In this document: positions 1 to 8,207 of the stretch, piece by piece
How the letters are laid out: each line of letters starts with the position of its first letter
How positions within the stretch are numbered: position 1 is the first letter of the stretch
DNA from: Thermoflexus sp.
Lineage (GTDB): Bacteria; Chloroflexota; Anaerolineae; Aggregatilineales; Aggregatilineaceae
DNA length: 64,000 nt
Direction of reading: 5' to 3'
NCBI GenBank assembly: GCA_020724465.1
Contig: DYGX01000004.1
Span: 62,001 to 126,000, forward strand
Program-made: the position numbers and the translations under genes
Notes under the pieces: model-generated
What the model saw: the letters and a program-made list of their open reading frames with translations, nothing else
What the model was told of the DNA's origin: nothing
The model's database searches: none

Positions 1-132
1 AACAACTCTAAAAGTAGCACACCATAAGGATCATGTTCAATCATAGAATCCTTCTCTCTTGCAAATGGTCAATCACAGTTATTAGTCATTGTAGAATAAA
101 ATCAGCAAATCATCTACGGGTTACGCTCGTTC

Positions 133-162
133 TTGACAAACCGCCCTCACGTCGCCTATTAT
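133..162 (+). promoter_or_regulatory. Sigma70-type promoter for the T-box/trpB transcript
   Basis: A perfect -35 hexamer TTGACA (133-138) is followed after 18 bp by TATTAT (157-162). Transcription would begin near 169-171, just before the structured leader. The roughly 130 bases upstream are AT-rich and show no coding sequence. Confidence 0.75.
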
Positions 163-169
163 CATCCTA

Positions 170-414
170 ACGACCGCGAACCGGAGGAGTACGCTCCCCC
201 GCGCCGGACAGGAAACCGCCTCACCGGCTGAAAGGGCGGGACGGGCCAGCAGGAGCGGAATGGACCGGGGAGTCGCGCGGAGGAAATGCCGCGCCGGGGT
301 CGCTCCCGTTATCCAGGCGCAATGAGTGAGTCCGGCGCCGCGCGTGCCGGGCTAATCAGGGTGGCACCACGGGCTATCACGCTCGTCCCTGAACGCTGAG
401 GGGACGGGCGTTTT
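170..414 (+). ncRNA. T-box riboswitch leader, tryptophan type, with terminator
   Basis: The leader carries the T-box core AGGGTGGCACCACGGG (358-373). Its UGGN bulge reads TGGC (362-365), so the variable base is C. This pairs with a G discriminator, as expected for bacterial tRNA-Trp. A GAATGGACC segment offers a TGG specifier codon at 261-263. The terminator stem 381-390/400-409 is followed by TTTT (411-414). Uncharged tRNA-Trp should stabilise the antiterminator and let transcription continue into the tryptophan synthase gene. The class call is firm. The specifier is inferred from position and agreement with the discriminator, not from a folded model. Confidence 0.9.
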
Positions 415-466
415 GATTCGTCCGCCCCTGGCGCGTCCCATCTCATTGAGTCAAAGGAGTTGTTCC

Positions 467-1861
467 ATGGTCGACAAGCTGCACACCAAGTATGTCCTGG
501 ACGAGTCTCAGATGCCGCGCGCCTGGTACAACATTGTGCCGGACCTGCCGCGCCCGCTGGCCCCCGTGCTGCATCCGGCCACCCATAAGCCGGTCGGTCC
601 GGACGACCTCGCCCCGCTGTTCCCGATGGCGCTGATCCTGCAAGAAGTCAGCACCGAGCGCTACATCGAGATCCCCGAGCCGGTGCGCCGGGTCTACGCG
701 CAGTGGCGGCCCAGCCCGCTCTTCCGCGCGCGCCGCCTGGAGCAGGCGCTCGACACGCCCGCCCGCATCTACTATAAGTACGAGGGCGTCAGCCCGGTCG
801 GCAGCCACAAGCCGAACACCGCCGTCGCGCAGGTCTTCTACAACCGCGAAGAAGGCGTGCGCAAGATCGCCACCGAAACCGGCGCAGGCCAGTGGGGGTC
901 GTCGCTGGCGATGGCGGGCGCGTTCTTCGGCGTGGAAGTCGAGGTCTTCATGGTGAAGGTCAGCTATCACCAGAAGCCCTTCCGCCGCAGCATGATGCAG
1001 GCGTATGGCGCGACCGTCCACGCCAGCCCGACCGATCTCACGCAGGCGGGGCGCTCGATCCTGGCGCGCGACCCGGACAACATGGGCAGCCTGGGCATTG
1101 CCATCAGCGAGGCGGTCGAGCGGGCGGCGACCAGCGGCGGCACGATCAAGTACTCGCTCGGCAGCGTGCTGAATCACGTCCTGCTGCACCAGACGGTTGT
1201 CGGAGAAGAGGCGCTGCTCCAGATGGCGCTGGCGGACGACTACCCGGACGTCGTGATCGGCTGCGCAGGCGGCGGCAGCAACATGGCCGGGCTGATCATC
1301 CCCTTCGTGCGCGAGCGGCTCGCCAGGGGCCTCAACACGCGCTTCCTGGCCGCCGAGCCGACCGCCTGCCCCAGCATGACCAAAGGGGTCTACACCTACG
1401 ATTTCGGCGACACGGTCGGCATGACGCCCCTGGTCAAGATGCACACGCTCGGCCACGACTTCATGCCGCCCGGCATTCACGCCGGCGGGCTGCGCTATCA
1501 CGGCATGGCGCCGATCATGTCGCTGCTGCACGAGGAAGGGATCGTCGAGGCGCAGGCGTACCACCAGAACGCGATCTTCGAGGCGGCCGTGGAGTTCGCG
1601 CGCAGCGAGGGGATCATCCCCGCGCCGGAAAGCGCCCACGCCATCCGCGCCGCCTTCGACGAGGCGCTGCAGGCGAAGGAAGCCGGGCAGGAGCGCGTGA
1701 TCCTGTTCAACCTGAGCGGGCACGGGCACTTCGACATGGCGTCGTACGATGCCTACTTCGAGGGCAAGCTCGAAGACTACGAGTATCCGGTCGAGGAAGT
1801 CCGCGCGGCGCAGGAGCGCATGCCGAAGATCGACGAGGCGGCGCTCGCCGGCGGCGATTGA
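467..1861 (+). CDS. trpB: Tryptophan synthase beta chain, TrpB2 type
   Basis: This PLP enzyme condenses indole and L-serine to tryptophan. The 464-residue product has the long N-terminus typical of TrpB2. It shows the PLP lysine context GSHKPN (Lys115) and the phosphate-binding GGGSN (268-272). The ATG at 467 is preferred because AAAGGAG (453-459) lies 7 bases upstream; a TTG at 413 in the same frame overlaps the T-box terminator and is unlikely. No trpA or other trp gene is adjacent, which fits TrpB2 acting as a stand-alone indole-salvage or secondary enzyme. Expression should be controlled by the tryptophan T-box. Confidence 0.93.
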   Translation: MVDKLHTKYVLDESQMPRAWYNIVPDLPRPLAPVLHPATHKPVGPDDLAPLFPMALILQEVSTERYIEIPEPVRRVYAQWRPSPLFRARRLEQALDTPARIYYKYEGVSPVGSHKPNTAVAQVFYNREEGVRKIATETGAGQWGSSLAMAGAFFGVEVEVFMVKVSYHQKPFRRSMMQAYGATVHASPTDLTQAGRSILARDPDNMGSLGIAISEAVERAATSGGTIKYSLGSVLNHVLLHQTVVGEEALLQMALADDYPDVVIGCAGGGSNMAGLIIPFVRERLARGLNTRFLAAEPTACPSMTKGVYTYDFGDTVGMTPLVKMHTLGHDFMPPGIHAGGLRYHGMAPIMSLLHEEGIVEAQAYHQNAIFEAAVEFARSEGIIPAPESAHAIRAAFDEALQAKEAGQERVILFNLSGHGHFDMASYDAYFEGKLEDYEYPVEEVRAAQERMPKIDEAALAGGD

Positions 1862-1886
1862 CCGCGTCCGAACAGACGGCCGTAGG

Positions 1887-1917
1887 GGGCGGACCTTGGT
1901 CCGCCCGTTTCTTTCTC
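1887..1917 (+). terminator. Intrinsic terminator after trpB
   Basis: A 9-bp GC stem (GGGCGGACC, 1887-1895, with GGTCCGCCC, 1898-1906) is followed by the T-rich run GTTTCTTTCT. Confidence 0.75.
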
Positions 1918-1969
1918 TGCCGCCCTTGCCTGTCTGCGCCGACCGTTTCAGCGGCGTGGTCACAATCAC

Positions 1970-1989
1970 GGGCCGGGCAAGCCCGGCCC
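1970..1989. repeat. Short GC palindrome (REP-like)
   Basis: GGGCCGGGC is mirrored by GCCCGGCCC with a two-base gap and followed by CCTAC. It lacks a T-tract, so it looks like a small dispersed palindrome rather than a terminator. A related segment (aagcccggccccc) occurs near 36,345. Confidence 0.4.
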
Positions 1990-2084
1990 CTACACCTCAC
2001 CGCGATCGGCGCGGCAGTGGGCGCGCCCTGCCCCAGACCCGTAAACTCTCTCTATCGCATGTGCCCTAGCCGCGGGAGCCGCCC

Positions 2085-3104
2085 ATGAACCTGATCGCCC
2101 CCTGGAAGCCCGGCATCTACCACGGCCGCCGCCAGGCCGCCCCCTACTTCGAAGGCTGGTACTTCAAGCTGGTCAACGCCGCGGGTGACCGCCGCATGGC
2201 GGTGATTCCGGGCATCTTCAAGCACGAGGACCCCGCCGACTCGCACGCCTTCGTCCAGGTGCTCGACGGGGTCAGCGGCCGGGCCGTGTACCACCGCTAC
2301 CCGGTCGAGGCGTTCCGGGCCTCGGAACGTCTCTTCGATGTGTGGGTGGGGCCGAACCACTTCCAGGCAGACCGCCTGTCGCTGACGATCGACGGGAACG
2401 GTCAGCGCGTCCGCGGCGATCTGCGCTTCGACGGCGTGACGCCCTGGCCGGTCGGGCCGCTGTCGTCGGGGGTGATGGGCTGGTACGGCTTCGTGCCGTT
2501 CATGGAGTGTTATCACGGCGTGCTCAGCTTTGACCACGCCATTCACGGCGCGCTGGACATCGATGGCGAGGCAGTCGATTTCACCGGCGGGCGCGGCTAC
2601 ATCGAAAAAGATTGGGGGCAGGCGTTCCCGCGCGGCTACATCTGGATGCAGACCAATCACTTCGCGCAGCCGGGCACCAGCCTGACGGCTTCCGTCGCGC
2701 TGATCCCCTGGCTGCGGCGTGCGTTTCGCGGCTTCATCGTCGGGCTGTGGCACGCGGGCACGCTATACCGCTTTGCCACCTACACCGGCGCGACCATCGA
2801 GGCGCTGCACCTGACCGACACGCACGTGCACTGGTCGATGGTCGGAAAAGCAGGCCCGGCGGGAGACGCCGCCCGCTACCGGTTGGCAATCGAGGCCGAG
2901 CGCGCCGAGGGCGGCCTGATCCGCGCGCCGGACCGCCACGCGATGGTAGCGCGCATTGTCGAGAGCCTGACCGCCACAGTCGAGGTCCGCCTGACGCGCC
3001 TGGCTCCAGGCGACGAGGGCGAGATCTTCAGCGGGCGGGGCCGCTGGGCCGGGCTGGAGATCGCCGGCGATCTACCGTCCATTCTCGACGGGTACGCGGG
3101 CTGA
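2085..3104 (+). CDS. Tocopherol-cyclase-like protein
   Basis: The 339-residue product begins with the signature APYFEGWYFKLV and continues with GIFKHED, HAFVQV and YIEKDWG. These are hallmarks of the tocopherol cyclase-like family (VTE1-related lipocalin-like fold). In plants and cyanobacteria VTE1 closes the chromanol ring. Bacterial members outside phototrophs are mostly uncharacterised, so the substrate here is unknown and could be another prenylated quinol or a carotenoid-like lipid. No signal peptide is seen and it stands alone between trpB and a small membrane protein. The family call is solid; the activity is inference. Confidence 0.8.
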   Translation: MNLIAPWKPGIYHGRRQAAPYFEGWYFKLVNAAGDRRMAVIPGIFKHEDPADSHAFVQVLDGVSGRAVYHRYPVEAFRASERLFDVWVGPNHFQADRLSLTIDGNGQRVRGDLRFDGVTPWPVGPLSSGVMGWYGFVPFMECYHGVLSFDHAIHGALDIDGEAVDFTGGRGYIEKDWGQAFPRGYIWMQTNHFAQPGTSLTASVALIPWLRRAFRGFIVGLWHAGTLYRFATYTGATIEALHLTDTHVHWSMVGKAGPAGDAARYRLAIEAERAEGGLIRAPDRHAMVARIVESLTATVEVRLTRLAPGDEGEIFSGRGRWAGLEIAGDLPSILDGYAG

Positions 3105-3199
3105 GCGCGCAACATCCCCTTGCCTTCCTGCGTAATAGTATATAGGATGAAATGAGTCCGCTTTATCCGTGCCGCAGCGTGCAGGAAGGATCTCGCCCG

Positions 3200-3394
3200 A
3201 TGACCGATCAGCGCGCATACCGGATCGCCGCAGTGCTGGCCGTGGTCGGGGGTGTGGTGTGCCTCGCGCTGAGCGTGTTTGGCCGCCAGGACGCGGAGAC
3301 CGCTCTGATCCTGGTCGGGACCGGCGCGGTGCTGCTGGCGATCGCCGCGCTCGAGCGCACCCTGCGCGGCGGGCGGCGCACCCCGCTCCGCTAG
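3200..3394 (+). CDS. Small two-helix membrane protein, unknown function
   Basis: A 64-residue protein with two predicted membrane helices: one around IAAVLAVVGGVVCLAL and one around LILVGTGAVLLAIAAL, separated by GRQDAETA. The tail is basic. The ATG at 3200 is chosen because AGGAAGGA lies just upstream; an in-frame ATG at 3152 has no comparable site. The stop overlaps the stop of the convergent hydrolase by a few bases. No family was recognised. Confidence 0.6.
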   Translation: MTDQRAYRIAAVLAVVGGVVCLALSVFGRQDAETALILVGTGAVLLAIAALERTLRGGRRTPLR

Positions 3395-4113
3395 CCGCCG
3401 AGCTGCTCCAGGCGCGCCTGCAAGCGGCGCGGCACGTCCGGGCAGCGGCTGGCGAACTCGGCCTGCGGAAATGTCTCCAGAAGACGCTGCAGCAGTTCCG
3501 CCGTGACGGGCAGCGGATCGTCGTGGCCGGGAATGATCACATCGGCATGAAAGAGAATCTGCGCCACGCTGCGCCACGTCTCAACAATTTGCAGCGGCGC
3601 GTAGCCGTTCGGCCAGAAATAGGTCCATGCTTCCAGCCAGGCGCGCCCCAGCACGGCGTCGCCCGTCACCCACACCTGCCGGCCCGCATCGTCCTGAAAG
3701 TGCAGCGCTTCCTGCGAGGGATGGTGGCCGGGGACTGCTGCGGAATGGATCGCGGTGAAGACCTGCGGGCGCGCCACCGGGCGGAACGGCCTGAAGCGCG
3801 GCGCCTCAACCTGCGTGGGAAAATGCAGCATATGGTCCGGATGCAGATGCGTCACGAACACCATGCCGATGTCTTCCGGCGTCGCGCCAAGCCCGTCCAG
3901 CACGATGAGCGCCTGCGCGTACCCGTTCTCGGTGAAACACGGGTCGATCAGCAGCGTGTTATCCGTCTGAGGCACCTGACCGGCCGGCCAGACCAACACC
4001 ACGCTGCACCGGTGCTCGATCTCGTTCCGGACTGTGCCGTCCGGCTGCAGGGGGGTCTGCCCGCTTTGCAAGACCGCCCACGCAAAGCGCTGGGGAACCT
4101 CAGAGGACAGCAT
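3391..4113 (-). CDS. Metallo-beta-lactamase-fold hydrolase
   Basis: A 240-residue protein with the metal-binding HLHPDH (89-94), a downstream TGD and a C-terminal PGHDDP, the usual order of MBL-fold metal ligands. The N-terminus holds strands ending in LLIDPCF. Such proteins hydrolyse thioesters, lactones, phosphodiesters or sulfur compounds, and the substrate cannot be read from sequence. The ATG at 4113 is preferred over upstream in-frame codons, because the longer frame would run into the tRNA-Glu gene. It is convergent with the small membrane protein. Confidence 0.85.
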   Translation of the reverse strand: MLSSEVPQRFAWAVLQSGQTPLQPDGTVRNEIEHRCSVVLVWPAGQVPQTDNTLLIDPCFTENGYAQALIVLDGLGATPEDIGMVFVTHLHPDHMLHFPTQVEAPRFRPFRPVARPQVFTAIHSAAVPGHHPSQEALHFQDDAGRQVWVTGDAVLGRAWLEAWTYFWPNGYAPLQIVETWRSVAQILFHADVIIPGHDDPLPVTAELLQRLLETFPQAEFASRCPDVPRRLQARLEQLGG

Positions 4114-4289
4114 GAATTGCTCCAATCCGTGCGATCTCGCGGCGCCGCTGCATCGAAGCGCGGCGGCGTATCGGCGCTGTTGAACAAGTCTGTTCAGATT
4201 ATAACAATCCCGGATCGGGCAGCGCCCACTGGCAGCGAGAGTGAGCCTTGACGGTGACTTATCGCGCATGGTACAATGCCGCCTGGTTC

Positions 4290-4362
4290 GCCCCCATCGT
4301 CTAGAGGACCAGGACGTGGCCCTTTCAAGGCCAAGACAGGAGTTCGAATCTCCTTGGGGGCA
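4290..4362 (+). tRNA. tRNA-Glu (anticodon TTC)
   Basis: The acceptor GCCCCCA (4290-4296) pairs with TGGGGGC (4355-4361), with A4362 as discriminator. The anticodon loop CTTTCAA (4322-4328) presents TTC at 4324-4326 between TGGCC and GGCCA stems. The T arm contains AGTTCGAATCT. CCA is not encoded. Confidence 0.97.
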
Positions 4363-4377
4363 TCGGCTCAACCTGCA

Positions 4378-4406
4378 CGCTCCGGCACACTGGCCGGAGC
4401 GTTTTT
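4378..4406 (+). terminator. Intrinsic terminator after tRNA-Glu
   Basis: CGCTCCGGC (4378-4386) pairs perfectly with GCCGGAGCG (4393-4401) and is followed by TTTTT. Confidence 0.9.
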
Positions 4407-4514
4407 ACATCACGGCGCGCGGCGTGGCGCAGGTTGACAAGCCGGGCGCGCGGCGTTATCAACGAGCAAGCGCTTGCAGGGGCTGTGCCTGCCGGGCCGG
4501 GGAGAATCAGCACT

Positions 4515-5708
4515 GTGTCAAAACGTGTCATACTGCTTGTGGCGTGCGTGTCGTTCTTCGCGCTGGGCTGGCTGGCCGCTGTGCTGGGTCCGGCCCTCAA
4601 CGATCTGGCCGAGCAGAACCGCACCGATGTCTCCGCCATCGGCGCGATCTTTCTGCTCACCTTTCTGGGGGGCCTGCCGGCGCAGGCCGCCGCCGGCGTG
4701 CTTGGCGACCGCTACGGGCAGCGCCCGGTGCTGATCGCCGGGGTTGTGCTGATCGGCTTGAGCGTCTTCGGGCTGTCGCTCAGCCCGATGTTGGGGCTGA
4801 CGCTGGCCTTCAGCCTGATCTGGGGCCTGGGCTTTGGCACGATCGACATCGGCAACAACGTCCTGATCGCCGAGCTGTACGCCGAGCGGGTCAACGTCAT
4901 GAACCTGCTGCATGTGTTCTTCGGGATCGGCGCGGTGGTCAGCCCGGCGGCCGCCGGGCTGAGCCTGGAGCTGTGGGACACGGCGCTCCCGGCGGTGTGG
5001 GCCGGCGGCGTGCTGATGCTGGCGACGCTGCCCTTTGTCTATCGCCTGCCTCGCCAGCGCCGGATGCGCGACACGGGCGCTCCCGGCGACCCACCCCCGG
5101 CGGCTTTTCACTATCGGGTGCCGCTGTTGTGGCTGTTCGGGCTGGTGATGCTCGTCTACGTCGGGATCGAGGTGGGCATCGGCGGATGGGCGGCAATCTA
5201 TCTGGAGCGCACCACGACGCTCATCCCCAGCACGGCGGCGCTGGCAACCTCAGGCTTCTGGCTCGCGCTCTCGGCCAGCCGCGTGCTGATCGCGCTGATC
5301 GGCGGGCGGCTGACGCCCACACAGGTGTTGTGGGGCAGCACGCTGGTCTCGGCAGCAGCGGGCATTCTGCTGGCTGCCACCACCGGCAACGCGACCCTGT
5401 CCATCGCGGCGATGCTGCTGGCGGGCTTTGGCTTCGGGCCAGTCTACCCCACCATCATCGTGATCGTGACCGCCATCTTCCGCAACGCGCCCGGCAAGGC
5501 CGCCAGCGTGTGCACCATCCTGGGCGGGATCGGCGGCGGCGTGATTCCCTGGGTTCAGGGCATCCTGCTCGACCGGGTCAGCCCGGAAGCCAGCGTCCTG
5601 ATGATCGGCGCCGGAGCGGTCATCATGTTGGGGCTGTGGATGGTGGCGCGGCGGGCCGGCAACGCCTACCGGCAGGCGCGCCAGCGCGAGCAGCCGCTCG
5701 CCGCGTGA
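4515..5708 (+). CDS. Major facilitator superfamily transporter
   Basis: A roughly 397-residue polytopic membrane protein with about 12 hydrophobic helices. The loop between helices 2 and 3 reads GVLGDRYGQRPVL, matching the MFS motif A (GxLaDrxGrrxxl). The first helix reads LLVACVSFFALGWLAAVLGP, resembling the FucP/sugar-transporter-like branch. GTG 4515 is chosen because GGAG (4501-4504) lies 10 bases upstream and the first helix begins directly after it; a longer in-frame start at 4434 is possible. The substrate is unknown. Confidence 0.85.
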   Translation: MSKRVILLVACVSFFALGWLAAVLGPALNDLAEQNRTDVSAIGAIFLLTFLGGLPAQAAAGVLGDRYGQRPVLIAGVVLIGLSVFGLSLSPMLGLTLAFSLIWGLGFGTIDIGNNVLIAELYAERVNVMNLLHVFFGIGAVVSPAAAGLSLELWDTALPAVWAGGVLMLATLPFVYRLPRQRRMRDTGAPGDPPPAAFHYRVPLLWLFGLVMLVYVGIEVGIGGWAAIYLERTTTLIPSTAALATSGFWLALSASRVLIALIGGRLTPTQVLWGSTLVSAAAGILLAATTGNATLSIAAMLLAGFGFGPVYPTIIVIVTAIFRNAPGKAASVCTILGGIGGGVIPWVQGILLDRVSPEASVLMIGAGAVIMLGLWMVARRAGNAYRQARQREQPLAA

Positions 5709-5812
5709 TCCGGCAGGCGGGAATAGCGCCCGCCTATCTCCTATGCTATAGTGGCGGGCTGTGAGCGTAATCGGAGCCAGACAGGCCCGCTTCAGGAGGC
5801 GCTGCTGAACGC

Positions 5813-6922
5813 ATGATCGAGAATTTCGCACCCAAGATGGCGCAGGTCCTCACCGAGTACTCGGTTCCGGTCCAGAAGGGCGACCTGGTGGTGATCAACG
5901 CGCCGGTCGAGGCCATGCCGCTGATCGAAGCCCTGTACGAAGCGGTTCTGGATCGCGGCGGTCACCCCGTTCCTTACGTCATCATCCCCAACCTGGGAGA
6001 TGTATTCATGCGCAAGGCCGCCGATCACCAGCTTGATTTTCTCAACCCGCTGGCGATGGAGATGATCAGCAAGGCGGACGTGCTGTTCAACGTGCTTGCG
6101 CCGCACAATACCATGAGCCGGGCGCAGGTGGACCCGGAGCGCAGCGCTCGCGCTCAGCGAGCGGGCCGCCCCTTTGTCGAGGCGTACTTCCGGCGCATTG
6201 CAGACCAGTCGCTGCGCTGGAATATCTGCGCCTGGCCGACCCAGGCCGCCGCGCAGCAGGCGGAGATGGGCCTGCAAGCCTATCGCGAGTTCATCTACCG
6301 GGCCTGCGCGCTGGATCAGGACGATCCGGTCGCGCACTGGCAGGCGCTCAGCGCGCGCCAGGACCGGCTGATCGGCTGGCTGGCGGGCAAGCAGTCCGTC
6401 GAAGTGCGCGGCCCGAACGTCGATCTTTCGTTCCATCTCGACGGGCGCCGGTGGATCAACTGCCGGGGCGACAACAACTTCCCCGACGGCGAAATCTTCA
6501 CCTGCCCGGTCGAAGACAGCGTCAACGGCACCATCCGTTTCAGCTACCCGACCGTCTACGGCGGGCGCGAGGTGCGCGGCATCGAGCTGACCTTCGAGCA
6601 GGGGCGCGTGGTGCGGGCCAGCGCCGAACACGGCGAAGACTACCTGCTGACTCAGCTCGATCTGGACGAGGGGGCGCGGCGGCTGGGCGAGTTCGCCATC
6701 GGGACCAACCAGGGCATCCAGCAGTTCACCGGCGAGACGCTCTTCGACGAGAAGATCGGCGGGACGATCCATATGGCGCTGGGGCGCTCGCTGGCCGAGG
6801 CGGGCGGTGTGAACGAAAGCCAGATCCACTGGGACATCGTGCACAGCATGCGCGATGGCAGCGCGATCTGGGTCGATGGCGAGCTGTTCTATGAAAATGG
6901 GGTGTTTGTGATCGACGCGTAA
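5813..6922 (+). CDS. M29-family aminopeptidase paralogue 1, catalytic Tyr changed to Leu
   Basis: A 369-residue member of the thermophilic/M29 metallo-aminopeptidase family (AmpS/AmpT type), a cytosolic enzyme with a two-metal centre. Visible motifs are NFPDGEIFTCPVEDS, GEFAIGTN, ETLFDEKIGGTIHMALG and QIHWDIVHS. They supply the expected Glu, Glu, His320, His339 and Asp341 ligands. In the family, and in the downstream paralogue, the residue seven after the histidine of THxALG is a tyrosine thought to act in catalysis. Here it is Leu327 (CTG, 6791-6793). It may therefore have altered or lost peptidase activity. Confidence 0.9.
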   Translation: MIENFAPKMAQVLTEYSVPVQKGDLVVINAPVEAMPLIEALYEAVLDRGGHPVPYVIIPNLGDVFMRKAADHQLDFLNPLAMEMISKADVLFNVLAPHNTMSRAQVDPERSARAQRAGRPFVEAYFRRIADQSLRWNICAWPTQAAAQQAEMGLQAYREFIYRACALDQDDPVAHWQALSARQDRLIGWLAGKQSVEVRGPNVDLSFHLDGRRWINCRGDNNFPDGEIFTCPVEDSVNGTIRFSYPTVYGGREVRGIELTFEQGRVVRASAEHGEDYLLTQLDLDEGARRLGEFAIGTNQGIQQFTGETLFDEKIGGTIHMALGRSLAEAGGVNESQIHWDIVHSMRDGSAIWVDGELFYENGVFVIDA

Positions 6923-6997
6923 GCGATCGCGTTTTCAGGTGTTACTGCCTGCGACACCCGCGTGCCGCAGGCCCACAAGGTCAGGACAAGAGTCTCT

Positions 6998-8125
6998 ATG
7001 CACGAGAGTTTCGCCAGCGAACTGGCCCACATCCTCACCAGCTACTCCAATCCCATCCAACCCGGCGAGCGGGTGACCATCGTCGGCAACGTGGAGACGG
7101 CCAGCCCCCTGATCGAGGCGCTGCTCGCGGCAGTGCTGGCGCGGGGCGGCTTCCCGAACGTGCAGACGTCGGCCATGATTTCGCCGGACTACACGCCGTT
7201 CTTCGAGCTGTTCCTGCGCCAGGCCAACGACGCCCAGCTCGATCACCTCGATTCGACCATGATGCACTGGGTCAACGAGTGCGAGGCGCTGTTCTTCATC
7301 AAAGCGCCCGCCAACACCAAGGCGCTCTCCAGCCTGGACCCGGCGCGGCTGGCGCGCTATCGCCGCACGATCCAGCCGCTGAGCGAGACGTACCTCAACC
7401 GGTACGCGGAAGGAACGCTGCGCTGGACGGTGTGCGCCTGGCCGACGCAGGCCCTGGCGCAGACCGCCGAAATGAGTCTGATCGACTACCGGGACTTCGT
7501 CTATAAAGCGTGCGGGCTGGACCAGCCGGACCCGATCGCCTACTGGCGGAGCTTCCACGACGTGCAAGAGCGGCTGGTAGACTGGCTGAAAGGCAAATCG
7601 CACGTCGAGGTGCGCGGCCCCGGCATCGACCTGAGTTTTGAGTATGACGGGCGTCCCTGGATCAACTGTGACGGCAAGCTAAACTTCCCCGACGGCGAGA
7701 TCTTCACCAGCCCGGTCGAGGATTCGGTGAACGGAACGGTGGCGTTCAACTATCCATCGGTCTATCAGGGCTATGAGGTAGAAGGGGTGCGGCTGCGCTT
7801 CGAGAACGGGCGCGCGGTCGAGGCGTCGGCGCGCAAGAACGAGGCGTTCCTGCTCAGCCAGCTCGATCTGGATGAGGGCGGGCGCCGCATAGGCGAGTTC
7901 GCCATCGGGACCAATAGAGGCGTCACGCGCTACACCCGCAGCATCCTGTTCGACGAGAAGATCGGCGGGACGATCCACATGGCGCTGGGGCGCAGCTACG
8001 CCGAGTCGCACGGGCAGAACCAGAGCGCGATCCACTGGGATATGGTGCACGGCCTGCAGGACGGCGGGGAGATCTGGGTCGAGGGCGAGCTGTTCTACCG
8101 CGCCGGCGAGTTCATGGTCGAGTGA
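6998..8125 (+). CDS. M29-family aminopeptidase paralogue 2
   Basis: A 375-residue M29 aminopeptidase, clearly a tandem duplicate of the gene just upstream (same motif order: NFPDGEIFTSPVEDS, GEFAIGTN, SILFDEKIGGTIHMALG, AIHWDMVHG). It keeps the tyrosine seven residues after the metal-binding histidine (His327, Tyr334), so it should be active. ATG 6998 is chosen because MHESFASELAHILTSYS aligns end to end with the start of paralogue 1. An in-frame GTG at 6962 is less likely. Only 75 bases separate the two genes, so cotranscription is probable. Confidence 0.92.
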   Translation: MHESFASELAHILTSYSNPIQPGERVTIVGNVETASPLIEALLAAVLARGGFPNVQTSAMISPDYTPFFELFLRQANDAQLDHLDSTMMHWVNECEALFFIKAPANTKALSSLDPARLARYRRTIQPLSETYLNRYAEGTLRWTVCAWPTQALAQTAEMSLIDYRDFVYKACGLDQPDPIAYWRSFHDVQERLVDWLKGKSHVEVRGPGIDLSFEYDGRPWINCDGKLNFPDGEIFTSPVEDSVNGTVAFNYPSVYQGYEVEGVRLRFENGRAVEASARKNEAFLLSQLDLDEGGRRIGEFAIGTNRGVTRYTRSILFDEKIGGTIHMALGRSYAESHGQNQSAIHWDMVHGLQDGGEIWVEGELFYRAGEFMVE

Positions 8126-8152
8126 GCGTCACACCCCCGGACGGAGAATGAG

Positions 8153-8182
8153 ACGAGCCGGCGCGAGAACACGCCGGCTCGT
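8153..8182. terminator. Hairpin between convergent genes
   Basis: An 11-bp perfect stem (ACGAGCCGGCG, 8153-8163, with CGCCGGCTCGT, 8172-8182) lies between the aminopeptidase and the convergent ABC permease. No strong T-tract on either side. Confidence 0.6.
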
Positions 8183-8207
8183 TATGTCTGTCAGTTGCGG
8201 TGACGGT

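Noticed and set aside
413-466. N-terminal extension of trpB from TTG 413
   Set aside because: It begins inside the T-box terminator; ATG 467 has a good ribosome site and matches the family N-terminus.
443-1969. 508-residue open frame opposite trpB
   Set aside because: High GC leaves long antisense frames open; the product is Arg/His/Val-rich without domain signatures, while trpB has all family motifs.
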